Shown here: one piece after another, positions 1 through 7,840 of the stretch
Layout of the letters: each line of letters begins with the position of its first letter
Position numbering within the stretch: the stretch's first letter is position 1
Assembly: GCA_902764545.1 (NCBI GenBank)
Contig: CACWWC010000012.1
Coordinates: 1 to 45,324 of the forward strand
Length of the DNA stretch: 45,324 nt
Direction: 5' to 3'
Origin: an uncultured Erysipelotrichaceae bacterium
GTDB lineage: Bacteria; Bacillota_I; Bacilli_A; RF39; UBA660
Position numbers and translations under genes: made by a program
The notes under the pieces: model-generated
Database searches by the model: none
Told to the model about the DNA's origin: nothing
The model's input: the letters and a program-made list of their open reading frames with translations, nothing else

Positions 1-966
1 ACTGCTAATCAGGCTGAAGATGTGAGTGAAGATTTAACTAGTGAAGGTGCTAACGATACAGCTGATGCCGGTGTTCAAGATGGTACAGTTGATCAGGTAG
101 AAGATACAAGTGAAGATTTAACTAGTGAAGTTACTGGTGATGTAACTGATGCTGATGTCCAAGATAGTAATCAAGCTGGAGATGCAAGTGAAGACTTAAC
201 TAGTGAGATTGCCGGCGATACAATTGATGCTGATGTTCAAGATAGTATTGCCGATCAAGCAGAAGATGTGAATACCGATTTTGGTGATAATAATGCTGTA
301 GATAAGATGACTGATGCTAATAATCAAGCTGATTCAAATAGTGATGTTGTTAGTTCTGATGAAGATAATGTAAAAGTTAATATTTTTGAGAATAATGATT
401 TAAAGAATGATATTGAAGAGGAACAGGCAGATGATTTAGCAAAAGCAGTTTCAAATAGTGATTCTGATAATATCTTTGATAGTTCATTTGAGAAGGATTT
501 TGAAAGTGATATATTTAAGGATTCAATAGTAAGGCCTGATTCTTTAGTAACTACTGAGGATACTTTCTATGATTTTGCTCATGGCTCTGATTTCTCAAAT
601 AGTGATTCAATTATGTTGGATGTAGCTAGTTCGATGAAAAAACTTATTCAAACTATTAAAGTTCAGGATGAAAAATTGGCTAAGTATAGTGAACAATTTG
701 AGTTGGCAAATAAACAGTTGAATTTAATGGGTGATCGTGTTAGAAAACTAAAAGCTGTTGTGAGTAAAATGACTGCTATTAATAAAGGTTTGGAAAGAGA
801 AAATCATGAATTAAAGAATACTGTTGCTCAACAAAGCAAACAATTAAATTCACATAGTGAAGCAAAGGAACAAGTTATTAAACTTTTAGCAGATACTAAT
901 GCTTTGTTAGGAAATGATGATGTCTCATATTCTTACGATGGTAGTGGCTATGGTAGAGTTGCATAA
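1..966 (+). CDS. Acidic repeat and coiled-coil protein (5' end outside window)
   Basis: The reading frame is open from base 1, so the gene starts upstream. The first ~90 residues hold three degenerate acidic repeats of 26-28 residues, each built on SEDLTSE followed by D-x-D-A-x-V-Q-D. A low-complexity Asp/Asn/Ser-rich stretch follows. Roughly the last 100 residues are Lys/Glu/Leu-rich with heptad-like spacing and should form a coiled coil. The tail is Gly/Tyr-rich and ends GYGRVA. I see no enzyme motif, signal peptide or membrane segment in the visible part. A terminator hairpin overlaps the stop codon, which separates this gene from sufS. It is not SufD or SufC, which often precede sufS in Bacilli. 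A structural or scaffold role would fit, but the function is not recognised. Confidence 0.8.
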   Translation, partial: TANQAEDVSEDLTSEGANDTADAGVQDGTVDQVEDTSEDLTSEVTGDVTDADVQDSNQAGDASEDLTSEIAGDTIDADVQDSIADQAEDVNTDFGDNNAVDKMTDANNQADSNSDVVSSDEDNVKVNIFENNDLKNDIEEEQADDLAKAVSNSDSDNIFDSSFEKDFESDIFKDSIVRPDSLVTTEDTFYDFAHGSDFSNSDSIMLDVASSMKKLIQTIKVQDEKLAKYSEQFELANKQLNLMGDRVRKLKAVVSKMTAINKGLERENHELKNTVAQQSKQLNSHSEAKEQVIKLLADTNALLGNDDVSYSYDGSGYGRVA

Positions 967-993
967 AAATTAGCTAATTTAGCTAATTTTTTT
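965..993 (+). terminator. Rho-independent terminator
   Basis: A perfect stem (AAATTAGC pairing with GCTAATTT) with a 7-base loop runs into a T-tract. It begins at the stop codon of the acidic repeat protein and ends that transcript before sufS. Confidence 0.8.
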
Positions 994-1030
994 ACTTAAT
1001 CCCTATTTCGTGTTAAAATATATTTACTTT

Positions 1031-1058
1031 TTGAGATTAATGTAATATACAATATAGA
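1031..1058 (+). promoter_or_regulatory. Possible sigma-A promoter of sufS
   Basis: TTGAGA at 1031-1036 and TATAGA at 1053-1058 are 16 bases apart, just downstream of the preceding terminator. A second TATAAT at 1067-1072 has no good -35. This is a plausible but not strong promoter for the suf genes. Confidence 0.4.
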
Positions 1059-1091
1059 AGTATTCTTATAATATATACTAGAGGTGATTTT

Positions 1092-2285
1092 ATGAATAGA
1101 GAGGATTTTCCAATTTTAGATTCCAATATTGTTTATTTTGACAATGGTGCTACCACACTAAAACCAAAGTGTGTAATTGATGCTATGGATAGATATTATC
1201 TTGAGCATACTTCGAATATACATAGAGGAGATTATCAATTTGCTAGTATTACTAATAGTTTATATGATAATGTTAGAAATATAGTTGCTGATTTTGTTAA
1301 TGCAGATCCTAAATGTTGTATTTTTACTAGCGGTACTACTATGTCAATTAATATGGTAGTGTTTGGTTATATGAGAAAATTTCTAAAAGCTGGGGATGAG
1401 GTTTTATTAAATAAAGCAGAGCATGCCTCTAATATTTTACCTTGGATGAAATTAAGTGAAGAGTCTGGAATTATTATTAAATATGTTCCACTTGATAGTA
1501 ATTATTCTCTTACCTTGGATAATATAAAGAAATGTGTTACGAATAAAACAAAGGTTATTAGTCTTGCTCATATAAGTAATGTTATTGGTGATGTAAGAGA
1601 TATTGAGTCTATAGGTAAATACTGTTTGGAAAATAATATTCTATTTAATGTTGATGGTGCACAAAGTGTTCCACATATACCAGTAGATTTTAAAAAATGT
1701 AATATTGACTTCTTAAGTTTTTCTGGACATAAAATGTGTGGACCTACTGGTGTGGGAGTTCTTATTGGAAAGAGCAATTTACTTGAAGAAATGGAACCAT
1801 TATGTTATGGCGGTGGCATGAATTCATATTTTGAAGATACTTCAAAGTATGAATTAAAAAGTGTTCCAACTAAATTTGAAGCGGGAACGCCTCCTATTGC
1901 AGAAGTAATTGGTTTAGGTGAGGCAATAAAATATTTAAACAGAGTTGGGATGGATCAAATTCAAAAGTATGAAAAGAATTTAAAAGCATATTTAATTGAT
2001 AAGCTTTCTGGTATTACTAATCTAATCATTTATAATGAAGAAAGTGATAGTGGAATACTGTCATTTAATATTGATGGAGTTTTTTCTCAAGATGCATCAG
2101 TTTATTTAAATAATTATAATATATGTGTTAGAGCAGGAAATCACTGTGCTAAAATGTTAAAAGATGAAATGAATATTAAAAATACTGTTAGAGTAAGTCT
2201 TTATTTTTACAATAACAAAGAAGATATTGATAAGCTTGTTAATGTATTAAAAAGTAGTAAGAATATTTTTGATATTGTGTTGTAG
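1092..2285 (+). CDS. sufS: Cysteine desulfurase SufS
   Basis: PLP-dependent group II cysteine desulfurase. It takes sulphur from cysteine as an enzyme persulfide for iron-sulphur cluster assembly. The 397 residues match the usual ~400. The N-terminus has the family's YFDNGATT sequence. The PLP-binding lysine lies in SGHKMCGPTG (~residue 220), and the catalytic cysteine lies in RAGNHCAKM near residue 355, followed by the usual RVSLYFYN segment. The ATG at 1092 has an AGAGGTGAT ribosome site. sufU follows after 10 bases, the standard pairing in Gram-positives, where SufU receives the sulphur. No sufB, sufC or sufD is visible in the window. Confidence 0.95.
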   Translation: MNREDFPILDSNIVYFDNGATTLKPKCVIDAMDRYYLEHTSNIHRGDYQFASITNSLYDNVRNIVADFVNADPKCCIFTSGTTMSINMVVFGYMRKFLKAGDEVLLNKAEHASNILPWMKLSEESGIIIKYVPLDSNYSLTLDNIKKCVTNKTKVISLAHISNVIGDVRDIESIGKYCLENNILFNVDGAQSVPHIPVDFKKCNIDFLSFSGHKMCGPTGVGVLIGKSNLLEEMEPLCYGGGMNSYFEDTSKYELKSVPTKFEAGTPPIAEVIGLGEAIKYLNRVGMDQIQKYEKNLKAYLIDKLSGITNLIIYNEESDSGILSFNIDGVFSQDASVYLNNYNICVRAGNHCAKMLKDEMNIKNTVRVSLYFYNNKEDIDKLVNVLKSSKNIFDIVL

Positions 2286-2295
2286 GAGAAAAATT

Positions 2296-2730
2296 ATGGA
2301 TGAAAATTTAAGAAGAGAAATTATTTTGGATAATTATAAGGAGCCATATAATAAAGGATTAATTGATGATAATTCTTATATTAAGGTAAATACGAATAGT
2401 GAAAGTTGTATTGATAATTTGGATTTTATTATGAAGATAGAGAATGATATTATTAAGGATATTCGCTTTGATGGGGAGGCTTGTGCAATAAGTACTTCTG
2501 CATCTTCTATAATGATTAGAAGTTTGATTGGAAAGAAAGTTTCTGATGCCTATAATATTTTATCTAATTACAAGAATATGATTAATGAAGAGGAATATGA
2601 TTCTTCAGTTTTGGGTGAATTAATTGTTTACAATGAGATTGCTAAACAACCTAATAGGAAGAATTGTGCTTTATTGCCTTTAGTAGCTGTTGAGAAAATT
2701 TTAAAGGAGTTGATAAATAATGACAGATAA
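2296..2730 (+). CDS. sufU: SufU, zinc-dependent sulfurtransferase partner of SufS
   Basis: IscU/SufU fold protein of 144 residues. It has the three conserved cysteines of the zinc site (in SESCIDN, GEACAIS and NRKNCALLP) and the SufU-type spacing between the second and third, where the insert distinguishes SufU from IscU. In Bacillus, SufU activates SufS and accepts its persulfide. The ATG at 2296 is preferred because TAGGAGAA sits just upstream; a longer frame from 2269 would place this ribosome site inside the coding region. The 3' end overlaps the next gene by 11 bases, so the three genes look like one operon. Confidence 0.92.
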   Translation: MDENLRREIILDNYKEPYNKGLIDDNSYIKVNTNSESCIDNLDFIMKIENDIIKDIRFDGEACAISTSASSIMIRSLIGKKVSDAYNILSNYKNMINEEEYDSSVLGELIVYNEIAKQPNRKNCALLPLVAVEKILKELINNDR

Positions 2731-3253
2731 AATTGATATTAATAGAATTGATATAAATAACATTAAATTGGCAAAAGTAAGGTATTTTGATGAAAAAAAT
2801 GAAGGTGTTGAAATTTCCAAAATTGAAGCCAATGTATTACTTATCAATATTAATGGTGAATATGTTAATTTTTTTGATCATGATTTAAGGTCTTTACCTA
2901 TTTTTAAACGTGCCCATTGTTCTAATATCAGTCATAGTGGAGAATCGTTTGGAACAAGATTAATTTATATAAATGGAGATCTGAGGTCTGGGCCTTGTTA
3001 TGTAATAGAAGACCGTGATTTATCAAAATATTTTGAAAGATCAGTTGTGTCTTTGAACGACTTAAAGAAATTTATTATTTTTTCAAATAGTTTTTTTGTT
3101 GATAGACAACCTCTTATACTAAGTTGTCTTAGTACACTGTCTCGAAAAGAAAGACGTATAGCAAAAAAGAAATACTTAGAAGATGATGAAACTGTTACTT
3201 TGTTAAATAAATATTTTAGTGATAGAATGGATGGATATCAGTATTTAAAGTAA
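2720..3253 (+). CDS. Unknown protein in the suf operon
   Basis: Intact 177-residue protein that overlaps sufU by 11 bases and is therefore probably co-translated with it. The first ~80 residues look like a mixed beta domain (LAKVRYFDEKNEG, VLLININGEYVNFF). There are two cysteines, in AHCSN and GPCYVIED. The C-terminal third is helical and basic (RKERRIAKKKY). There is no signal peptide or membrane segment. I do not recognise the family. The operon position suggests a link to iron-sulphur biogenesis, but the sequence alone does not show this. A strong terminator follows. Confidence 0.8.
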   Translation: MTDKIDINRIDINNIKLAKVRYFDEKNEGVEISKIEANVLLININGEYVNFFDHDLRSLPIFKRAHCSNISHSGESFGTRLIYINGDLRSGPCYVIEDRDLSKYFERSVVSLNDLKKFIIFSNSFFVDRQPLILSCLSTLSRKERRIAKKKYLEDDETVTLLNKYFSDRMDGYQYLK

Positions 3254-3297
3254 TTATTTAAACTTGTTTATTATGTATTATTTATATTATATATTAG

Positions 3298-3328
3298 AGA
3301 AAATTCTTATGTGAATTTTCTTTTTTTT
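3298..3328 (+). terminator. Rho-independent terminator of the suf operon
   Basis: A 9-bp stem (AGAAAATTC with GAATTTTCT), a 6-base loop and a run of eight T. It lies about 45 bases after the last suf-operon stop codon. Confidence 0.85.
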
Positions 3329-3364
3329 AGTTTTTTTTAACATTTATTAATAATAATTAACAGT

Positions 3365-3392
3365 TTGATTTATTTTTTTAGTTGATTATTAT
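3365..3392 (+). promoter_or_regulatory. Possible promoter of ssb
   Basis: TTGATT at 3365-3370 and TATTAT at 3387-3392 are 16 bases apart, 22 bases before the ssb start. The boxes are imperfect. Confidence 0.35.
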
Positions 3393-3414
3393 ACTCCATG
3401 AAAGGAGGTGATTT

Positions 3415-3747
3415 ATGTTAAATCAAATTGTCCTTGTTGGTAGACTTACTAGAGATATTGTTGTAAATAAGTCTGATAGAGGAAAGGTTGCTACTCTCTG
3501 TTTAGCTGTACCAAGGAGCTTTAAAAATAGTGAGGGTGTTTATGATACTGATTTTATTGATTGTGTTCTATTTGATAGTGTAGCGGTGAATACATCTGAA
3601 TATTGTAATAAGGGAGATATTGTAGGTATGAAGGGAAGGATTCAATCTAGAAGCGTTGAGAAGGATGGTAAAAAAGAGAGTGTAATGGAGATAATTGCTG
3701 AAAAAGTGACTTTTCTTTCTAGTAAGAAGCAGGAAGCAGATGAGTAA
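3415..3747 (+). CDS. ssb: Short single-stranded DNA-binding protein (SsbB type)
   Basis: OB-fold SSB of 110 residues. It starts MLNQIVLVGRLTRD and keeps the FIDCVLFD and KGDIVGMKGRIQ segments. It lacks the long Gly/Gln-rich tail and the acidic IPF-type tip that recruit partner proteins, and ends in EADE. The length and missing tip match the short SsbB/YwpH paralogue of Bacillus, which helps in DNA uptake, rather than the essential SsbA. No rpsF or rpsR is adjacent, so this is a stand-alone locus. The ribosome site AAGGAGGTGAT is near-perfect. A compact terminator overlaps the stop codon. Confidence 0.88.
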   Translation: MLNQIVLVGRLTRDIVVNKSDRGKVATLCLAVPRSFKNSEGVYDTDFIDCVLFDSVAVNTSEYCNKGDIVGMKGRIQSRSVEKDGKKESVMEIIAEKVTFLSSKKQEADE

Positions 3748-3761
3748 CATTCTGCTTTTTT
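3734..3761 (+). terminator. Compact terminator overlapping the ssb stop codon
   Basis: AAGCAGA at 3734-3740 pairs with TCTGCTT at 3751-3757, and a T-run follows. The loop holds the ssb stop codon. It argues that transcription of the next gene starts afresh. Confidence 0.65.
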
Positions 3762-3763
3762 GC

Positions 3764-3792
3764 TTGAAAAAACACGAAAAAAAAACTATAAT
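3764..3792 (+). promoter_or_regulatory. Sigma-A promoter of the HExxH protein gene
   Basis: TTGAAA at 3764-3769 and TATAAT at 3787-3792 are exactly 17 bases apart. It lies inside the longest possible reading frame of the next gene, which supports the downstream TTG start at 3818. Confidence 0.7.
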
Positions 3793-3817
3793 ATTATTAA
3801 ATTTTGGATGTGATTGT

Positions 3818-4876
3818 TTGAAAGATAAAGAGATTATTACAAGTTTGAAAAGTTATTACGGTATTTTTGATCAAGATTTTTTTAATAAACTTATAGTACT
3901 AATTAAAAAGTGCAATCTTGTTTTAGAAAATAATTTACATCTAAAAACAGATATTAATCATTATGAATCACGTTTACGTGCAGATATTGGATTAAGTCCT
4001 AACATGGTATTAGATTTAACTCTTTCTTTTTTTGAAAGTGTTAATGATAGATATAATAATATTGTAGTTAATTTATTAAATGATTATGAGATTAGAAAAG
4101 GTGATATACTGGATAGCAATGTATATAGTATGTTTTTTTCTGGAAACTATCATGATATGGCTATACTTGTACATGAGCTTGTTCATAAAATTGTTGTAGG
4201 TGATTGCCAGGCTAGTGATATTCCTATCTTTAACAATTCTTATTTTGAGTTTAATTACTTATCAGAGGTATTGTCTGAAATTAATCCATATGTTATGGAG
4301 ATGTTAGCATGTGACTATTGTGAATATGTTTGTGGAAAAAATATTTTTAGTGATAATACACTATATAATTTAATAATGGTAAGTAATAGCATTTCTGATA
4401 TAAGGTATATTAAAAATATAAATAATACTTTTAATAATATTCATTTTAGTAAGAAAAAAAATTATGATAAAATTACAAATGCTCATGATTTTTTTGCTCA
4501 ACAAATGAGAGGTATAAATCATTGCTTAGGTATGATGATTGCATGTTGTATATACTGGAAAATTATTGATAATTTAGAAAATATGAAAATATTTCTTGGA
4601 TTAGAAAAAGTTTTAGGAACAGTTGATTACACTGAACATTCGATGGTTTTTTTAGAAAAAATTGGATTTCCTTTTGTTGTTGATGGTAAGTTTTTCTTGG
4701 ACCAAGAAAGAATAGAATATATAGTTGCATCATTTAAAAGAACTATAGAAAAGTGTATATCTAATGCTAGTTTAAATTACAGTTGTATCTTTAGTAATGA
4801 ACTGATTTCAGATTCATTATTTTGTGATGTGAATAGGTTGTATAATGGTGATAATAAATTGTATATAAAAAAATGA
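3818..4876 (+). CDS. Putative zinc metalloprotein with HExxH motif (M3-like)
   Basis: Putative zinc-dependent peptidase-like protein of 352 residues from TTG 3818. HELVH (H119, E120, H123) is the zinc/catalytic motif. Thirty residues later, SEVLSEINPYVMEML offers glutamates for the third ligand (E150 or E154), in an arrangement reminiscent of M3 oligoendopeptidases. There is no signal peptide or membrane segment, so it should be cytoplasmic. The frame stays open back to an ATG at 3740 inside ssb. I prefer the TTG because a terminator, then a consensus promoter, then GGATGTGAT lie between the two. The family assignment is tentative, and cysteines are unusually frequent (NHCLGMMIACCIYW). It could also be an inactive relative. 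Confidence 0.65.
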   Translation: MKDKEIITSLKSYYGIFDQDFFNKLIVLIKKCNLVLENNLHLKTDINHYESRLRADIGLSPNMVLDLTLSFFESVNDRYNNIVVNLLNDYEIRKGDILDSNVYSMFFSGNYHDMAILVHELVHKIVVGDCQASDIPIFNNSYFEFNYLSEVLSEINPYVMEMLACDYCEYVCGKNIFSDNTLYNLIMVSNSISDIRYIKNINNTFNNIHFSKKKNYDKITNAHDFFAQQMRGINHCLGMMIACCIYWKIIDNLENMKIFLGLEKVLGTVDYTEHSMVFLEKIGFPFVVDGKFFLDQERIEYIVASFKRTIEKCISNASLNYSCIFSNELISDSLFCDVNRLYNGDNKLYIKK

Positions 4877-4885
4877 TTGTGAAAG

Positions 4886-4914
4886 TTGTTTTTTTATTTT
4901 TTTTTGCTTATAAT
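4886..4914 (+). promoter_or_regulatory. Sigma-A promoter of the GNAT-pdp operon
   Basis: TTGTTT at 4886-4891 and TATAAT at 4909-4914 are separated by a 17-base, T-rich spacer, 22 bases before the GNAT start. Confidence 0.6.
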
Positions 4915-4936
4915 TTATGTAAAGATAGGTGATTAG

Positions 4937-5344
4937 ATGAATATTGATGTTAGGATGTATGTGAATAGTGATTTAGAAGGTGTTAATATAATACTTAAAG
5001 AAGCTTTTAATATAAAAAAGGAAAATAATTCTTATAATGATTGTTATGAAATAGTTTCTTTAACTGATGAAAAAATATCGGGTTATCTTTTATTAACAAA
5101 GGTTTATAATCCTGTAAAAAATATATACTATGGTTTAATTGATTATGTATGTGTTTTATCCAAATATCGTGGTACAGGTACTAGTGATAAGTTAATAGAA
5201 TATGCTTTTGAAGTTTCTAAAAAAATAGGTTTAGATTATTTACAGCTTACTTGTGCTCCATTTAGGATAGGCGGACAAAAACTATATAAGAGAAATGGTT
5301 TTGTATTGAGAGATACTAATGTATATAGAAAGGAGATATTATGA
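4937..5344 (+). CDS. GNAT-family N-acetyltransferase
   Basis: 135-residue GCN5-related acetyltransferase. Motif A is present: a hydrophobic strand (YGLIDYVCVLSKYRG) followed by RGTGTS as the acetyl-CoA pyrophosphate loop, then an amphipathic helix. The C-terminal part carries the usual YKRNGFV segment. The acceptor substrate cannot be read from the sequence. The stop overlaps the start of the next gene in ATGA, so its translation is coupled to pyrimidine-nucleoside phosphorylase. That hints at a small-molecule role in nucleoside or nearby metabolism, but this is only context. Confidence 0.85.
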   Translation: MNIDVRMYVNSDLEGVNIILKEAFNIKKENNSYNDCYEIVSLTDEKISGYLLLTKVYNPVKNIYYGLIDYVCVLSKYRGTGTSDKLIEYAFEVSKKIGLDYLQLTCAPFRIGGQKLYKRNGFVLRDTNVYRKEIL

Positions 5345-6567
5345 TATTAGATATTATTAATAAAAAAAGATTGGGTAAAGAGTTAACGTATAAAGAATTG
5401 GATTTTTTCTTTAATGGTTTTTTAAATGGAGATATTGCTGATTATCAAATGAGTGCTCTTTTAATGGCAATTTGTATTAATGGTATGAGTGATGAAGAAG
5501 TATTTGCTTTAACAAAAATTTTTATAGATAGTGGGGATGTGTTAGATTTTAGTGATATTCCAGGTATTAAGGTTGATAAACATTCAACTGGTGGAATTGG
5601 AGATAAAACTACTTTAGTCATAGTACCCATTGTTGCTGCATGTGGAGGAACTGTAATAAAAATGAGTGGAAGGGGATTAGGTTATACTGGAGGTACTATT
5701 GACAAATTGGAGAGTATTCCAGGTTATAAAATTAATCTTACTGATAATCAAATTATTAAGCAGGTACATAGTATTGGTTGTGTTATTACTGGACAAACCG
5801 CTGATTTGGTACCAATGGATAAGGTTGTATATGCACTAAGAGACGTTACTTCTACTGTATCATCTATTCCCTTAATCGCTTCTTCTATAATGAGTAAGAA
5901 GATTGCTGGTGGTGCTGATAAAATTTTAATTGATATAAAGGTTGGCAACGGAGCCCTTGTTACTAATAGGGATGATGCTAATAAGTTAAGTAGACTTATG
6001 AAAGAAATAGGTAGATTTTATAATAAAGAGGTTCGTACCGTTATAAGTGATATGAATACTCCTCTAGGACTAACTGTTGGCAATGGTATTGAGGTTTTAG
6101 AAGCTATTGATATTTTAAAGGGGAAGGAAAAGTCCAATCCATTTGTAGATTTGTGTATAGAACTTGCATCGGATATGGTTAGTATGTCACTTGATGTTTC
6201 ATTTGATGAAGCAAAAGATATGGTTATTGAAGTGATTGAAAACAAAAAAGCATACAAAAAATTTCTGGAACTTGTGGAAAATCAAAAGGGTGATATTAAC
6301 AAGCTAAAAATAAGTGAAAAAACATATAAGATAAAGTCTTTAAATAATGGCTGTATTTCTAAGATAAATGCTTTAAATGTTGGGAAGTTAGTCTTCAATT
6401 TAGGTGCTGCAAAAGCACATGTTGATGATAAGATTGATTATGGAGTTGGTATAAAATTTCATAAATTAGTAGGAGATAATGTCAAAAAAGGTGATGTTTT
6501 GGCGACTATTTATTATAATAAAAAACTTCCAGAAATAAATATAGAAAATATTTATAAATTTGAATGA
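5341..6567 (+). CDS. pdp: Pyrimidine-nucleoside phosphorylase
   Basis: Nucleoside phosphorylase family II enzyme. It splits uridine, thymidine or deoxyuridine with phosphate into base and (deoxy)ribose-1-phosphate for salvage. The 408 residues are slightly shorter than the ~433 of Bacillus Pdp. The family signature is clear around residue 108 (SGRGLGYTGGTIDKLES). The phosphate-binding region KHSTGGIGDKTT precedes it, and SSIMSKKIAGGADKI in mid-protein also matches. The C-terminal domain is the usual GxxH barrel (GAAKAHVDDKIDYGVGI). The ATG overlaps the GNAT stop, and the ribosome site AAAGGAGAT lies within that gene. No deoC, cdd or deoD follows, so the locus is a fragment of the usual salvage operon. 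Confidence 0.93.
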   Translation: MILDIINKKRLGKELTYKELDFFFNGFLNGDIADYQMSALLMAICINGMSDEEVFALTKIFIDSGDVLDFSDIPGIKVDKHSTGGIGDKTTLVIVPIVAACGGTVIKMSGRGLGYTGGTIDKLESIPGYKINLTDNQIIKQVHSIGCVITGQTADLVPMDKVVYALRDVTSTVSSIPLIASSIMSKKIAGGADKILIDIKVGNGALVTNRDDANKLSRLMKEIGRFYNKEVRTVISDMNTPLGLTVGNGIEVLEAIDILKGKEKSNPFVDLCIELASDMVSMSLDVSFDEAKDMVIEVIENKKAYKKFLELVENQKGDINKLKISEKTYKIKSLNNGCISKINALNVGKLVFNLGAAKAHVDDKIDYGVGIKFHKLVGDNVKKGDVLATIYYNKKLPEINIENIYKFE

Positions 6568-6575
6568 AAAAGTAT

Positions 6576-6602
6576 TTGAATTTATATAATTTATGATATA
6601 AT
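6576..6602 (+). promoter_or_regulatory. Likely promoter of the surface-protein operon
   Basis: TATAAT at 6597-6602 is preceded by TTGAAT at 6576-6581. The 15-base spacer is shorter than ideal. It lies 26 bases before the start of the thioester-domain protein. Confidence 0.5.
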
Positions 6603-6628
6603 GATGTTATAAAGGTAAGGTGAATTAA

Positions 6629-7840
6629 ATGGAAAAAATATATATTGAAGATAATAATTCTTCTAAACATGATAAAAATTATCGTAGTACCTATCGTATT
6701 TCAATAGTTTTATCATTTGTTGTAGCTGCATTTGCACTTGTTTCTATAGTTGCATTTGGATTTAATCAGGTAAGCTTTGCTGCAGGGGGTGTAATAAGTG
6801 ATGATAAATTTAATTTAAAACTTTATAATCCTGTTATTGCAAGTTCTGAATCTGGAAATTTTAATATTCCTGTATATTTTGCCAAACTTAGTAATGGGGA
6901 AGAACGCTTGGTTTTTTGTGTACAAGGTGGAATTGAAGAAACTGGTGATGAATATACTAAGGGAAATGAAATGAATGATGTTGGATTAATGTATATCTTA
7001 AGTCAGTCATCACTTCATGGTGGGCCTGGAATTATTTCATCAAGTATTACTGATGAAAAAACTAAATATACGGAAATTGCTGCTACACAAATGGCTGTAT
7101 GGATTTATTTAAATGAAAAGTATCCACAAGCTGCAGAACATGCTCTAACAAGACAGACTAGAGCCGATGATCCTGAATCTATTGTTAGTTCTGAGGTTAA
7201 TGTAAATATTTTGAAGACTGCAAATTCATTTACTGTCAATGATGGATCTTCCGATGGCTTGACTGTTTATTCTGAAAATATGTATCAAAATGGTGTAAAA
7301 AATGTTGTAGCTAAAGCTCATACACATGTGAATCAAAAGTATTTAAAAATTAACTTTGATCCAAATAATATTTCTGAAGTTGAGGGGTCAAATTACTATC
7401 AAACTTCTGTAGTATCTGTTACTCCAACTCCTTCAGATGACTTAGAAAGTTATGAGGTTAAGCTTGACGATGGATTGATTGCTGTAGATGAAAAAGGCGA
7501 ACAGATTAAAAATTTAAGTTCACTTTCTGCTTCAGATAAGTTTTTTGTTCGTATTCCTAAGGATAAAATAACAGAAGAGACTCATACTTTTTCAATAACT
7601 GTTAATGGGACTTTTAAGAATTTTCTGACAGGAACTGAATATTTGAGTTCTGGAAAGCAGACTGTAATTGCTGTTACTAGTGAAAAACATGTTTTTTCTG
7701 ATGGTGTTCAATTTGATGTTGTTGGTTCTCCTGATACAGGTATGTCTACTTCTCAAACTATTTACTTTATTGGTTTAATTGTATTGTTATGTGGTGTTGG
7801 TATAATATATGCGAACGCAAAACCAATTAAAAATCTTTAA
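6629..7840 (+). CDS. Thioester-domain (TED) cell-wall surface protein
   Basis: Predicted wall-anchored adhesin of 403 residues. A hydrophobic segment at ~24-51, ending FAAGG, acts as the signal peptide. The next domain has the two hallmarks of Gram-positive thioester domains. One is a cysteine in LVFCVQGG (C97). The other is the glutamine motif ATQMAVWIYL (Q154), with which C97 would form an internal Cys-Gln thioester able to bind host surfaces covalently. A beta-rich stalk follows (~235-360). The end is a sorting signal: SPDTG (367-371), a membrane segment and a short basic tail. A dedicated sortase overlaps the 3' end. SPDTG departs from LPxTG, so the pair is probably specific. The domain call rests on motifs only. 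Confidence 0.8.
   Translation: MEKIYIEDNNSSKHDKNYRSTYRISIVLSFVVAAFALVSIVAFGFNQVSFAAGGVISDDKFNLKLYNPVIASSESGNFNIPVYFAKLSNGEERLVFCVQGGIEETGDEYTKGNEMNDVGLMYILSQSSLHGGPGIISSSITDEKTKYTEIAATQMAVWIYLNEKYPQAAEHALTRQTRADDPESIVSSEVNVNILKTANSFTVNDGSSDGLTVYSENMYQNGVKNVVAKAHTHVNQKYLKINFDPNNISEVEGSNYYQTSVVSVTPTPSDDLESYEVKLDDGLIAVDEKGEQIKNLSSLSASDKFFVRIPKDKITEETHTFSITVNGTFKNFLTGTEYLSSGKQTVIAVTSEKHVFSDGVQFDVVGSPDTGMSTSQTIYFIGLIVLLCGVGIIYANAKPIKNL

Noticed and set aside
1568..1777. Minus-strand frame within sufS and similar antisense frames elsewhere
   Set aside because: They mirror well-supported genes on the other strand and have no ribosome sites or motifs.
7780..7806. TTGTAT-N16-TATAAT just before the sortase ATG as an internal promoter
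   Set aside because: The start point would fall after the ATG at 7809, and the only later ATG with a possible site (7930) removes the membrane anchor. Probably chance in AT-rich DNA.
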